64,000 nt of DNA, taken from Leishmania mexicana MHOM/GT/2001/U1103. Taxonomy: Eukaryota; Euglenozoa; Kinetoplastea; Trypanosomatida; Trypanosomatidae. Positions 1-11,800 of this stretch are shown piece by piece. The position numbers and the translations under genes were made by a program. Numbering within the stretch: position 1 is the first letter of the stretch; each line of letters begins with the position of its first letter. The notes under the pieces are model-generated. The model was not told where the DNA came from. It did not search any database and saw only the letters and a list, made by a program, of their open reading frames with translations. Where the stretch lies: the NCBI RefSeq assembly GCF_000234665.1, contig NC_018337.1, positions 582,222 to 646,221 on the forward strand, in the 5' to 3' direction.

Positions 1-3000
1 TGCACTCCAGGATAGTCCCCGCTGCACTGGTTGTACCAGGCCGCCTCCGCTTCTGCGTTCTGCGGCACCGTGAGCGACAGCGCCACCGACGCACAGACCG
101 TCTGCCGGAGGTGTGCCATGACGGTGGACAGACAGTGGCACAAGCGAACCGCCACTTGCTCCTGGGCTGCTGCGGTCAGGCGCGTCGTGGCGTCCAGCCC
201 GCGTAGAATGCACAAGGCAAACGAGCTCAGTCGCGACACCGACAAGCCCTTCACGACAGAGCACGACACACTCACCAGCTGGCACCAGCCCTCCACAAAG
301 CTGACGCCTGCCGCGTAGGAGAAAAAACAGTCGTTCGCGGCAATGAAAGGGCGCAGCCGGTCGCGCAGCTCAGACATGGTCATCGGTGGCTTGTTTGCGC
401 GCTCCTGCTCTGCCTGGATTGCACTATAAAGGCTCGTCATGTCATACTGCACGACGCCGTCCGTCGCAGCGGGCACCAGGTGGCTCAGCCCTCCCGCAAC
501 GGAGGGCAGCTTCTCTGGGAAGGTCGGCAGCACTTGGAGCGCCTGTGGCAGCCAACTCGTAATGTCAACGGCGGCGTCGCGAGACATGACCGCCACATCC
601 CCGTTCCACTGACGCTCCTTGTCCTCGTATGTGCCGCGTTTGGACAGTGCGTTCGCATGTGTTTCGCTGTCGTAGCCGTCTATCTCGTGGAGACTCTGAA
701 CACCAGTATCCTCCATGGCGGTGTATTCACAGTCGCCCGGCGCGGAGGCGCCACCGTCCGCCGAGGCGCCGTTGCTGCTGCCGAAGGGGTGGAGGAGCGA
801 CAGCAGCACCTCGACCGCGATGGACGTGATGGTCGTATTCTGCGCCACCCGCAGGCTCTCCGGGACTGTGCGATACGTGTAGCACGCCTCCAGTGCCAGG
901 AGTTTGAGCACGTACGCGTACTTGCTGAGTGCGACCGGGGTGCACTGACTGGCTCGGTAGTGCTGCAGTCGCAGGAACAGCGTCTGGCAGACCGACTCCA
1001 AAAACGGACGAATGACAAGGGAGCCGTAGAGGCGGTTTGCGCGCAGGAGGTAGAGCAGCTTCACGTACTTGACGGCCAGTGCTGGATGCGCGTGCTCGAC
1101 CTCGCAGTCGCAGGCCCCCTCAACGACGGAGGTGAGGAGGGTGGTGCGCCACCATCGAGGCTCGCCGGCGGTGCCGTCCCCGTCTGTCACGCCGCCATGC
1201 GTGAAATCCGCGTGCGCGGCTGCGGAGACGGACGGCTGTCCCCTCCGGTCGCGGCGAGAGAACTCCTCACCATAAAAGCCGCCCATCCACGCGGTCAGAG
1301 ACGGCTCTGTCACGTCTGCGTGCTGCATGAGAAGTTCAAGCAGAAGCGACTTGGTCTCCGTAAGCAGCGCGGCCGACCACCCAGGGACGAGCTCTGACGG
1401 TTCAAAGTCGAGCTGCACTAGCTCTGGCGGCGCCTGCACCACCACTGGCGCAGTGTTCAGCGGATGCAGGAGCTGTGTAAAGGAGTCCAGAACTGCGGTG
1501 TACTTGTGAGTGAGCCCGGCCCAGTAATGCGCCGCCTGATTGGCCGTATCAAAAGGGAACAACACCAAGAGCTGCAGGGTGGTCTTCGTCATGAGGGTGT
1601 CGTGCAGTGAGCACATGCCCAACACGCGCACGGCGAGATCAGTGTTGAGAGTTGTGCGGTTGTCAAACAGTAGAAGCTCAATCTTTTGTTCCCGCGCTGC
1701 CTGGATCGCCGTGATGAGCAGCCGCATTGCCTGGCGCACGGAAGCGCGGTGGTGACTGAGCAGCTCGTACGGCGCATCGCTTGCGTCAAGAATTACCTTC
1801 AGCACCTCGCCCACCACGTCTGTCGGGGCCTTGTTGATGGCCATGATGGTGGCGAAAGGCAGCACCGCCGTGCGCGCGCTCTCACTGCTCCGGAAGCGCA
1901 CGAGCAGCGCCTGCCGCAGCGCCGCGGACGCCAGCGCCATCACCGTGTACCGCTCATGGGGCCGCGAAAACATGCGTTTCAGCACGCCGCGCAGTATTTC
2001 ATGCGAGATGAAGTGCGTGACTGTGTTGTACACCGGCAGCGCCGCCATGGACGGCTGGTCGTGCTGGAACAGAGCCGTGACAAGGTTGAGGAAGCCAATG
2101 GTGATGTCGTAGGTGCCTTGCGTGCATTCGCATTGGCAGTGTCCGATGATGGAAAGCGCCTCCTCGTGTACCGCCGGCTCGCGCTGTCCGGTGGAGGCCG
2201 CGGACGACGACGCGGTGAAGCGGTCGTACAAGGCGAAGCTGGCGCTACCGCCGCCTGCATGCATCTGCTGCTGTGTGCACACCGACGACTGCTGCAGCAG
2301 GCGGCGCTGCTCCAGAAATGACCAGACGAGCTGCGCATCCGCCGCATTCGTGACGAGGGCCGAGATGAGCGACAGTGTGCTGCCCAGCATAACCTGACTT
2401 TGCTGCGGTGCCGAGAGGAACGCCAGGGCGAGCGCGAGGTTCATGTGAGCGCTTACGATGGGCCGCAGCGTAGGGTGGCCAAACAGCTGGCGCAGCAAGA
2501 GAAAGAAGCTGGCGATGTAGTGGCGCTGACACTTGCGCGCGTAGGCGCGGGTGAACTGCCGGTGCAACGCGCGCGGCACCCCGTTCACGCCTGGCACTGT
2601 CGACAACGCGTACATGTCGTCACCATCGGCGGTGTCACTCGCCACAGACCCGGCAGGGGACTTCTGCGCCGCCGCTGCCAACGCCGTGGCTGAAGCGGCG
2701 CCGCCGTTGCTCCCCACCGCCCCAGGAGCGCCAATCACGCCACTGTTCAAGCCAGCGCACTCGAGCGTCTGACTAACCAAACTGTGCCACTTCATCTCGC
2801 CACACTCTGTCTGCGCATCCGTGAGGAGCACGACAACTCGCTGCGTGTACTGCGGGTTGCGGCCGATCATCGCCATCACCTCTAGAAACTTGGTCATCAA
2901 CTTCAGCGTGTAGTTCTCCCACACCGCGCCGAAGCCGCCGATCGCGCTGCTGCTGCTGCCACCGCCGGCGCCCACGGCGGCCGAGGTCGCGCTGCTGCGC

Positions 3001-5159
3001 TGCGTGGCGAAGACTTGCCGCATGTGCTTCACAAAATTCTTGAAGATGAAGAAGGTCGCCGCACAATCGGAGTCTAGGTCAGGGTTCAGCACCTCTGGTG
3101 GCAGGTGCTGCAGGCAAACCGCGAGTGCCTCGAGCAGGTGGGCCATCTCGGACGTGAACGGCTCCCCGACCACTTCGCCAGCAGCCCCGGCACGTGTCAC
3201 CTTCAGCAGCCACGCCTCTTCACCGTTCATCTCCTCTGGGCGGCCGTGCTGCGTTGCATCGCGTTGCTGGTAGCCGTAGTACGCCTCCAGCGCTGCCACG
3301 CTTCCGCCGCGGTTCACGGCACTGCCGCCGCGCACAAACGAGGGCAGGCGTGGAAGCTCCTCGAGCTGCTCGCAATATCGCCGGTGTGTAGCGACCTCCA
3401 GCTCCGAGAGATGTCGGAGCAGCGGCAGCATCTCATCAAAGAGATAGGACATCATCTCGTACGGAGCAATATAGAGAAGACCAATGGGGATTGACAGGGT
3501 GCGGGGGACCGGTGCCAGCTCCACCATACGCTTCGTAACCTTGCCGCGATGAACCGCAACGCTTGCCGGCGTCACGGCCGCGTGAGGAGACGACAGCGAT
3601 GCCATGCGCGCACCAAGAAAGGCGTCCAGGGCCTTGTCGTAGCCTTGTTCACTCCCTTTGGCGCGGAGGAGGCAGCCTTCTGCCAAGGTCAATATGCTCA
3701 GATAGCTGTCGACGAGAGCCTGCCACGTGTACAAGACCGCTGGCGCGGTCAAGGCGGCGCGGCTGCCACCGCTGCCCCCTCGCAGCCGCTCTCCTCCACC
3801 GCCGCGGCGGGCATCCGTCAGCGCGTCACCGTAGAGACCTCCACCAACGCCAATGTTCGGCGGCTGCACACTCTCACGGAGCTTGCAGCGCAGTGCCGAG
3901 ACAGTGGCTTCAATGGATGCGGCTACACCGGAGTGAATCAGCTCATTCAGACGCAGCTCCCCGCTGGAGGAGCGCAGTTTCTTCCACACGGCGGCCATGT
4001 TCACTATGGAAAAGACGCACAGCCAGATGAGGGTGTTGAGGCAGCACGTGTCGACGTTGTCGCTGAAGGCTGACAGCGGCACGACTCGGCTCTGCAACGA
4101 GTTCTTCAGGAGCACGTACAGTGCATCCATCAGGTCCAGCGCCTCCTTCACCACACTCGTCGTCAACTGAAAGTGACGCGACAAGACGTACAGGCACTGC
4201 GCGGCGAGCAGCAGCGGGCTCTTGTCTGGCCGCTTACGCCGGTTGTCAAAGAGACTGGACGACGAGGCCTCGCTATCGCTGGCCTGGTCGTTCGCCGTGA
4301 TGCTCGTTTTTAGGAAGGAGATGAGATTGCTTGCGGCAGACACCGCCACCGCCCCCACTGCCGCATGCAAGCCCTTCACCTCCTCCACGCTTTCTTTCCA
4401 CTGTGACGAGGCTGGGTTGTCCACCGGCGGGGCTTCGCTATTGTTGTAGCCGCTGTCGCACAGCAGCAGCGTGTGCAGGAACTCTGAGGTTTGCTCCACC
4501 TGCAGACGCCGCCGCTCTTGCTGCTGCTTGGGCTCGCTTGCGCGCGCCAAGGTCGAGTAGGCCGCGCTGGTCGCCGCAGCTGGGGCAGTGCTGGTGATGG
4601 AAAAGCCAGCGAGCGTGGCTTGTGGTGCCACGACCGCCTGCCACTGCGCGCCTGTGTGCAGGGCTGTTGTGATCGCCTGAGGCACTATAGCTGGCGCTGC
4701 TGCGGGGCCCAGTGCGGCAGCCGGTGCTGCTACTGTCACCTCCATTGGAGCTCTGAAGCGCTTCTTGATCTCGTGGGTGAAGGCATCACTGACCACCCCG
4801 TCTCGGCAGACCTTAGCGAGGAGCACCATATAAGGCGGGATAGCCGGTGGCGCCGTTGGTGTCGGCGCTGACGCAGGCGCGGCCGCAGCTGAAGCATTAC
4901 CGGGACCCCCAGCAACAACAGATGGCTTCCCGAATCCGAAGCCGCCTGACACTGGTGGTGAGCTGCTTGTCACTGGCTGTGGCCGCGGCGGGGGTCCTGA
5001 CGGCGCACTAGACATTTCCGACGGCCGAGCCGCCGTCAACAGCGTTCCTGTGTTGCCGCTCGCTGCAGTCAGGGCTGATGCCTCAGCGGCTGCAAAGCCA
5101 AATGAAGTCGCAGCGCTGGCCTGTGCTGGCTGCGGCGCCTTCTCGGAAGCGCCAAACAT
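1..5159 (-). CDS. Very large FG-motif protein, probable nucleoporin (3' end beyond window)
   Basis: The frame is open from an ATG at 5159 to the left edge without a stop, giving at least 1719 residues. The protein begins MFG and has further FG dipeptides at residues 20-21 and in a GGFGFG cluster at 72-77, inside an Ala/Ser/Pro/Gly-rich N-terminal stretch of about 110 residues. The rest reads as helical, Leu/Ala-rich sequence with Ser-rich insertions and no recognised catalytic motif. A short FG patch before a very long helical scaffold suggests a nuclear pore component; the size would fit the large inner-ring class (Nup192/Nup188 type), but no family signature was recognised beyond the FG motifs. 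The start is chosen because the FG patch begins at the first Met and the sequence upstream is low-complexity intergenic DNA. The CDS is well supported; the nucleoporin assignment is inference. Confidence 0.85.
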   Translation of the reverse strand, partial: MFGASEKAPQPAQASAATSFGFAAAEASALTAASGNTGTLLTAARPSEMSSAPSGPPPRPQPVTSSSPPVSGGFGFGKPSVVAGGPGNASAAAAPASAPTPTAPPAIPPYMVLLAKVCRDGVVSDAFTHEIKKRFRAPMEVTVAAPAAALGPAAAPAIVPQAITTALHTGAQWQAVVAPQATLAGFSITSTAPAAATSAAYSTLARASEPKQQQERRRLQVEQTSEFLHTLLLCDSGYNNSEAPPVDNPASSQWKESVEEVKGLHAAVGAVAVSAASNLISFLKTSITANDQASDSEASSSSLFDNRRKRPDKSPLLLAAQCLYVLSRHFQLTTSVVKEALDLMDALYVLLKNSLQSRVVPLSAFSDNVDTCCLNTLIWLCVFSIVNMAAVWKKLRSSSGELRLNELIHSGVAASIEATVSALRCKLRESVQPPNIGVGGGLYGDALTDARRGGGGERLRGGSGGSRAALTAPAVLYTWQALVDSYLSILTLAEGCLLRAKGSEQGYDKALDAFLGARMASLSSPHAAVTPASVAVHRGKVTKRMVELAPVPRTLSIPIGLLYIAPYEMMSYLFDEMLPLLRHLSELEVATHRRYCEQLEELPRLPSFVRGGSAVNRGGSVAALEAYYGYQQRDATQHGRPEEMNGEEAWLLKVTRAGAAGEVVGEPFTSEMAHLLEALAVCLQHLPPEVLNPDLDSDCAATFFIFKNFVKHMRQVFATQRSSATSAAVGAGGGSSSSAIGGFGAVWENYTLKLMTKFLEVMAMIGRNPQYTQRVVVLLTDAQTECGEMKWHSLVSQTLECAGLNSGVIGAPGAVGSNGGAASATALAAAAQKSPAGSVASDTADGDDMYALSTVPGVNGVPRALHRQFTRAYARKCQRHYIASFFLLLRQLFGHPTLRPIVSAHMNLALALAFLSAPQQSQVMLGSTLSLISALVTNAADAQLVWSFLEQRRLLQQSSVCTQQQMHAGGGSASFALYDRFTASSSAASTGQREPAVHEEALSIIGHCQCECTQGTYDITIGFLNLVTALFQHDQPSMAALPVYNTVTHFISHEILRGVLKRMFSRPHERYTVMALASAALRQALLVRFRSSESARTAVLPFATIMAINKAPTDVVGEVLKVILDASDAPYELLSHHRASVRQAMRLLITAIQAAREQKIELLLFDNRTTLNTDLAVRVLGMCSLHDTLMTKTTLQLLVLFPFDTANQAAHYWAGLTHKYTAVLDSFTQLLHPLNTAPVVVQAPPELVQLDFEPSELVPGWSAALLTETKSLLLELLMQHADVTEPSLTAWMGGFYGEEFSRRDRRGQPSVSAAAHADFTHGGVTDGDGTAGEPRWWRTTLLTSVVEGACDCEVEHAHPALAVKYVKLLYLLRANRLYGSLVIRPFLESVCQTLFLRLQHYRASQCTPVALSKYAYVLKLLALEACYTYRTVPESLRVAQNTTITSIAVEVLLSLLHPFGSSNGASADGGASAPGDCEYTAMEDTGVQSLHEIDGYDSETHANALSKRGTYEDKERQWNGDVAVMSRDAAVDITSWLPQALQVLPTFPEKLPSVAGGLSHLVPAATDGVVQYDMTSLYSAIQAEQERANKPPMTMSELRDRLRPFIAANDCFFSYAAGVSFVEGWCQLVSVSCSVVKGLSVSRLSSFALCILRGLDATTRLTAAAQEQVAVRLCHCLSTVMAHLRQTVCASVALSLTVPQNAEAEAAWYNQCSGDYPGV

Positions 5160-6869
5160 GTCTCACACCAATCACTGGCCGGTAGCGCTGCCGCACAGCC
5201 GCCTTCTACGGTAACGACAGAGATGCAGGGGGGGGAGGCGAGATTGCACGGAACAGAATTTTATCCGACGGAGCCACGTTAAAAGACAACGAGATACACC
5301 AAAAAACGACGGAGGGAGATGTAAGAAAGCAAACGACAAACAAGCCAAAACAGAGGGGACGAGATGGTGCAGGGCGTGGGGTGGGGTTGGAGAGGGGGGG
5401 GTGAAGAAGGAAAGTGGCCAACACCCAAAGGAGCTCGAGAGGGAGTGCCTAGACACAGTCGCTAGCGCCCTCACCGGGTCTGAAACAACAACAAGCAGAA
5501 AAGAGGCACACAAGCACACACGCGCACAACGTCGGTTTCCGTACCTGCAGAGCTTTGAGGCTTTTGAAGCCGAGACGACAGCAGCGACACAACTACGGAA
5601 CAGAGCCCTTCCCCACTCCACGTACTTCGCCAACGAAATATATTAAATAATCACTCTGACCGTGAACCGACTCGCACGTGTTGGTGGGGGGGGGTCTTCT
5701 GTTTCTCTTCCTCAACGATCAGCCTAGCGTCGCTGCCTCTGCCTGGTGCGCTGCTACCTTTTCCAGATTATTTGCACGCACCTACGTTTCGGTGTGCGTC
5801 TATGTATGCTTGTGTGTGTGTGTGTGTGGCGGAGATCACTGGCGCACTCCTACCCCACTGATCTGCACCCACGCATAGGCAAGTCGGCGCTCCTTCTTGT
5901 TTGTGTGCCTTTTGACTCTAACTATGAGTCGTCACGACGCACCTGCGACTACAACACCAAAGAAATAATCCGTAGAATTACTGCCTCGAGAGGCAGTCAA
6001 AAGACCCCATCCGCACATGCAGACGTACGCGTGTGAGAGAAACAATAGCCACGTGGTGGTCATGGTGCAGCGCAGCCGTATAAGTTGAGTGACGGGAAGA
6101 GAAAGAGGAGGGACATGACAAGTATGTCGATGCAAGGTGCCAAATGACGATGAGGGCTGCGGCTCTCGAAATATGAGCGCGGCTGCAAAGCAAAGGCACC
6201 GTGAACACAGGGGGCGGCATCTTGAACCACTCGCAGGATGGAGTAGCACATAGAACATACTTGGAGCTCTCACGCTATGAAGATGCAAGCCGACTCGAAA
6301 GTCTGCATGGGCATGCTAAATGCCTTCAAGCACACAAGTGACGCAGCGCGCCGACTACCTTTGGCCACTCCCGTAGCTGATGTTGCTTGGCTGTACGATG
6401 CTGCGCCTATATGTATGTATAGCGCACATTGTGTGTAGTGAAAACAGGCAAGCATCTAACAGAAAGATCATGAACAACAAGAGGACCCAACATCCATACC
6501 CCCCCCGGCCCCTGCCACACACACACCCGCACGCACCTTACATGCATAGGAGGCATCGTCGGGAAGCTGGCCTGGTATCCTTCAAAAAGAAAAGTGCGAC
6601 CTCGATGGAACAGCTGCGGACACCGGCCATTACACATGCGCCAAGGAGAAACAGGCCAAAGAAATATGGCGGCAGCACGTCCCCATGTGAACGCGTGTAT
6701 GTGTACAGGCCGTCGGATTCAAGAAAGCGAAGCTCTGCGACGCCGCCACAGACCAATGTAGAGGTATGATGCCTCCTCACACACGCGAAAAGAAAAGGAA
6801 ACCAGGAAGGCACCGGAAAAGAAAGCAGCGCAGCAGTGGAAGAGAGACACATCGGCCAAGCGCGCGGAG
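5160..6869. other. Intergenic region, 1.7 kb, no gene seen
   Basis: This stretch should hold the 5' UTR and splice-acceptor region of the FG-motif gene and the 3' UTR of the gene to its right. It contains G-runs (near 5392-5400 and 5683-5692) and a (GT)n run near 5813-5827. The short frames are Ser/Pro/His/Cys-rich translations of simple repeats, with no recognisable protein. Confidence 0.7.
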
Positions 6870-7853
6870 TCAATCCTTCTTGCGTCGCTTCAGCGCGGCA
6901 CGTCTCCTCCCAATCTCGTCCTCTAGACTGCAATTGATCAGTCGCCGCCTCTCCAGATCGCGGGCGGCGGCCTCGACGCAACGGCGAAACGCGGCTACCT
7001 CCTCTTTGATGTGCTCCGCGTTATCCATCTGCTCCTGCTTCTTTGCCTCAAGCACTGTCTTGCGAGCGAGACACGCCTCTTTGGCCTTCTCGATCCCCTT
7101 GATACGCTCCTCTGCCGCCTGCAACGACTGCTGGTGTGCCGCACTTTGCGCCGTCACCTCTGCAAGGGAGCCACTCAGTTTGTTGAGTGCTTCCTGCTCC
7201 TCATGTTCTGTGCGGAGCTGTTCGGCGAGAGAGCCGTCGATAATGTCGCGCTGCACAGACAGCTCAGTCGCCGCTACCCGAGCCTTTTCACGGGCGTACC
7301 GATGCGCCAGGTTCTTGTCTTGAAAGGCGGCCTCGCGGTACAGCCGCATGAGTGCGCTGTCGTAATAATAGCGCGTTTTTGCCGGCACCCCAGTCGACTG
7401 ACTCGGCGCGGGCTCGTGTGTCGATACGGTGGCGCTCTCATCACACGTGTCGGCGAGAGTGGTGGTGCTTTTCAATTCGGGAAAAAGCTCTGCAAACTCT
7501 CCTCCTAATACGGCATCCCTGGCCGAGGCTGGTGCTGTCGCCGCGGACGGGGATATCTGCGATGTGGGTTCAACCAGCGGCTCAAACCGCAACATGTGGG
7601 TGTAGTAGAAATCCAGCACATTACTCTCGAGTCCAGACAATACTTCGATTTGCTGCCGCAGTCGACTTTGCACGTCCAGCTTGCGTGCTTGCAGCTCCTT
7701 GAAGGCCACTTCATCCTCACATGGACTGCGGCCTCGCTTGGGTCGCCCCTCCGGCTTAACGGCTCTGCGCGAGCTTGCGGACGACGAAGACGGGTCGCTC
7801 AAGAGAGCGCAACTAGGGCCGGCGGGGCGATGAGCTCTGAACATTGACGGCAT
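6870..7853 (-). CDS. Coiled-coil protein with basic nuclear-type motifs, function unknown
   Basis: 327 residues. The N-terminal 45 residues are Ser/Arg-rich and contain a basic cluster (GRPKRGRSP) that looks like a nuclear localisation signal. Residues about 47-85 are helical (Glu/Leu/Gln-rich). A variable middle follows, then a long charged helix from about residue 165 to the end rich in Glu, Ala, Arg and Lys, consistent with a coiled coil. The C-terminus is another basic patch (RRRAALKRRKKD). Two Met codons lie close together at the start (residues 1 and 4), and either could be used. No enzyme motif is visible. A structural protein of the nucleus or of a chromatin or kinetochore assembly is possible, but this rests only on composition. 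I do not recognise the family. Confidence 0.85.
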   Translation of the reverse strand: MPSMFRAHRPAGPSCALLSDPSSSSASSRRAVKPEGRPKRGRSPCEDEVAFKELQARKLDVQSRLRQQIEVLSGLESNVLDFYYTHMLRFEPLVEPTSQISPSAATAPASARDAVLGGEFAELFPELKSTTTLADTCDESATVSTHEPAPSQSTGVPAKTRYYYDSALMRLYREAAFQDKNLAHRYAREKARVAATELSVQRDIIDGSLAEQLRTEHEEQEALNKLSGSLAEVTAQSAAHQQSLQAAEERIKGIEKAKEACLARKTVLEAKKQEQMDNAEHIKEEVAAFRRCVEAAARDLERRRLINCSLEDEIGRRRAALKRRKKD

Positions 7854-8863
7854 ACACGCTAACGCATGCCGTTCGTTTTTTTATTGTTCGTTTCGTTTGT
7901 GATCTACGAGTGTGACGCTTGTGCTCGCCATCGACGTCGGCGCGGGCGTGACCCCAAACACACACGCACACAGAGGGAGAGGGAGAACAGATGTAAGAAG
8001 CCTTTAGGGGAGACCTCAGGAAGAGAAGCAGCAACCATTGCTCATGTCTATTGAGAAAATGATTCCGGCGCCGGGTGCAGACATCGTCATGACACGGAAA
8101 CAAACGCGGAAGATAGCGGAGCGGGGGAAAAAGGGCGTAGGGACACGCCGCCCGACCTTGCCCCTCCCATGTCTCGCCTCCATGTGCCTGAGAGGACAAC
8201 AGTCGTTAAAACCTTTTTGAACATCACAGCACCAGCAGCAGCGGGAGGCGGCGGAGGGCTACTGTCATACCTCTCACCCCATCTCTTTGCAACCTTTTAC
8301 AATGTCTCTCTCTCTCTTTCTATATATGTGTCTTTGAGTTGTCGCTGTACTCGTTTCGCGGGGAGGGGGAGGAGGTTCACGACTGTGAGCAACACGACGG
8401 CCTCGATCAGCCATCATCACCATCACCATCATCGTCATCACACACACAGGCACACAAGACACAAAGAGAGGGAGCTGAAGAGGGGGAGAGGAGAGACCAA
8501 TCAGAGAAGGAGAGGAGAGACATCAAAGGTCGCCATCAAGCAGGATAGAGACTCACAACAGACGCTGACAACCACGCGAGCGGGCCACTGGCGTGCGTCA
8601 GGGTTGCACAGCACGCACAACGAAAATGGGAAACGAAACACAAATAAAACGAAAAGGTGAAAGAAAAAAGGGGAGGAGGAGAAGAGGTGGGTGAGTGGTG
8701 GGTGGTGGGTGGGAGCCCCTCGGAGCCAGGCGGGGCGGGGCACAACTGGCAGAGAGAGACTCTCTCCCTCTCTCTCCGTGAGGCCCACTCACATCCACGT
8801 ACGGATGGCATGCCGCCACCGGCCTCGGCTTCGCCTTCCGTCCGTCTGCCACACTTTCAGGCC
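7854..8863. other. Intergenic region, 1.0 kb, no gene seen
   Basis: The sequence is rich in simple repeats: a CAT/CAC run around 8410-8460, purine-rich tracts (8460-8520 and 8660-8710) that are polypyrimidine in the sense direction, and a (CT)n patch near 8758-8782. This is typical of trypanosomatid splice-acceptor and UTR sequence. No convincing coding frame. Confidence 0.7.
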
Positions 8864-11800
8864 TCAGTCGACAATGCGCAGAGAGGTTATGGCCACTTGA
8901 ATGCAATGATTGGCCTCAGAAAGGGAAGCTTGCAGGCGGCGAAGCGCCCGCGTCGACGGCGCAGCCATCTTTGCTGGCGAGGCGCAGTACGCCGGGTGCG
9001 ACCCCGCGACGTCCACGCCAGACTGCAGAAGCGCACAGAGGCTCTGCACTGTCGCCACCGACCGCGTTGCGACATCGCGAGCTAATGCCGCTGCAGAACG
9101 CGTGCGATCCTCTTCGCTGCCCTCCATGTTCGCGTCCGCCGCCGTCGCTGCAGGGAGGCCTTCGCTGCGCTCCATAGCGTCACTGCCAGGCCGCGGACGA
9201 GTGAGAAGCACCGCGAGTGACGCGACGTTCGGACAGTTCCACTGGAGGAGCGTATCATCTGCCTGGAGATATGGTGATGGGCGCGAGAAAAGGCCGTGTT
9301 GCGGTTGATTCGCGTGCGTGCGCACGCCACTTATGGCAGCGCTCTTGCCGAGTGCCCACGGTTTCGACTGGGATGGCGCCTGTGCCGCACTTGCAGTATC
9401 CGGGAAGAGCGACACAAACGTGCGGATGTGTTTGGCATGAGCAGTGCACTCTGTATGATGCGCGCTCAGCTGTGCCTCCACATCCTCCAGCGACTTGCGC
9501 TGCAGCTGCACATAGGTGGCAAGCTGTGACTCCAATACGGGCGTGTCCTTGCCAAGCGTCCGCTGCACCGAGGAGACCAAGCTGAGAACAAAGATGCGGC
9601 GCAGAATGTGCTGAAGAATGTTGACGCGCTGCGTCTTGCCGCTTTCCTCCATGGCGGATAGCCTACTCTCAACCTTCTCAAGTTCCGCTTCCACCTCCTC
9701 CACCGTCACCTCGTGGCACGACAACGCAGTCCGCACCGCCACGTCTGGCGCCGCCGGCGAGTCCATGAGCTGCTTCTCGAAGTAATCGTAGATGCGCCTG
9801 TTAACGCGCACGTGCAAGTTGCACGACATGGCGTCGGCGAGAAGGTTGTACCACCACCGCCAGCCCTCACTGTCGCGGAAGACGCTGAAGACCTCTGCAA
9901 TGTGCTCGAAGGACGGAAGCTCCCGGCACAGACCTTCGCGAACGGCCGCCCCGTCGGCATCGTCGAGCGTGGAGTTGGTAGAGGTTGTATGACGGTTCTG
10001 CAGGGTGATGGCGGGGTGCTGCGCGGTCCACTGAAGCACCTGCTCTTCCACCCACGCCGACACAGCCGTCTCCAGAGCGGTGGACGAAGTAGCAGGTGCG
10101 TCTGCTCCGGTGGTGGTGCGGCAGCCCTGCTGCTCTGTAGCGACGTCACCGGCACTGTAGCCGTCCCGGCTCAGAGCGACGTTGAGCACGCGTAGACAGA
10201 GGTAGCGCAGAGCCTGGCGGTTGTATGTCGACGTGAATTGCGGCCAGTTGGTGTTTAGCTCTTCTCGCAGGATTTTACTGTCCATCAGATCCTCGATGCG
10301 CTCTGGCGTGAGCGGCGTCACGGCCGGGGCGGCCGGGCCATAGGCACCCCGGCCGCCGCACTGTTTTGACGGCGCGCACATGCCGTTTGGCATCCTTGTT
10401 GTAGCGGTGGTTGTGCCGCTCTGCGTCCTGGCAGTCACGTAGGGCCTTTCCAAAAATTGTAGAAGCGACGCGATAGCACCCCGTGCCAGCATGGTCGTTA
10501 GCAGCACCGGCTCCAGGTTCTCTTGCTCTCGCTTTAAAGCATCCATGGTCGCGCGCAGCGGGTCATCACACGACGCGACTGCAGCAGTAATGTCTACTTG
10601 AAGTCGCGTGTACGTGGCCGCTTGATCCGCCGCGCCCGCCGACGCCTCCATTACCGCAAGGGCGACGCTGTGCGTCAGCTCAGTGGTGAGTAGCAGCAAC
10701 ATACTCAGTGTGCTTCTGATCCAACGGCGCACCATCTGCTCGCACACGGAGAGTTGATTGCCTACGTTGTCGATGTCGCTCTGAAGCAGGCGGAGCATCT
10801 CTAGTAGGTCGCGCAGTGTGTGCGCTGTGTTAGGCGCCGTCGTCGGCGTGAAATTCGAGGCCTGCCACACTGACGTGATCGCCGGCGAGGCCTGCCACAC
10901 CCCGACAGCGGGGAGGAGGCTCAGGGTGGAGGTGCTCTGTTCTGAGGGACTGTTGCGAGTGGCGCTGCCGCGCGTGGCGCCGAACACGTGCACGCCTTGG
11001 TCGACGGGCGACGGTGTGAAGAGATGGAGGTCGTGAATGGCATGGCCAGCCGTTGCAACAGCACAAGCGCTTGCAGGAGACGTCGGCCCAATACTTGGGC
11101 GGAGGGGAAGGTTCACAAGTGGAGTCGCGATCTCGCCCGCTCTGCCACGGGACAGCGCCGTGACCGAAGCAGCCGCAGCCATCGTGCTAGAATCGTCACT
11201 GTAAGCGAGTGTAGACACTGGGAATGAGAGGCCACCTTCCTTGCCCTTCGCCCCCTCATGGCGCGCGGTGTGTTCGAGCGGCGCCGGCACGTGTGCCTCC
11301 CCAAAGGTCTGCGAAGTCGCCTCCCCCAGGTCCGCTGCGGTGGCAACGGCGACCGCAGCTTGCGTGCCCCGCCCCGTGGAGGCCAATGCCTCGGGTGTCC
11401 TGTTGAAGCTCTGCCGGGCCTTCTCCATGCCTTCCTCTCCCTCCTCACCGAAATCGATATCTTCGCCATCATTGTCGAGAGTGTTTGTGTGGCTGCCAAG
11501 TGATCCCGTTCGCTGGATGCCTAACTGTACGGTCAGCTGATCCACCAAAGACGAATTCCCCGGCGAAGGCCGCTCGACACGCCGCCAGTCCACGTTCCCC
11601 ATGCCGACCAGTATCTCTGTGTTGCTGACAGACACATCCTCGCTCGAGGCCGAAACAGCGAAGTTGCACAGATGCGCGTTGGATGGCCCGCTAGCGGCCG
11701 CCACATCCCCGAACGAGGTGGTGATACCGCTGCCTCTGATTGGGTTCGTGTCGTGACCGTAAGAAGCACCGCCGACCACAGCGGCTAGCGGGTTGTCCAC

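Noticed and set aside
8405..8460. CATCAC-rich stretch considered as a CRISPR-like or minisatellite array
   Set aside because: It is a short imperfect trinucleotide/CA microsatellite without spacers, in a eukaryotic UTR.
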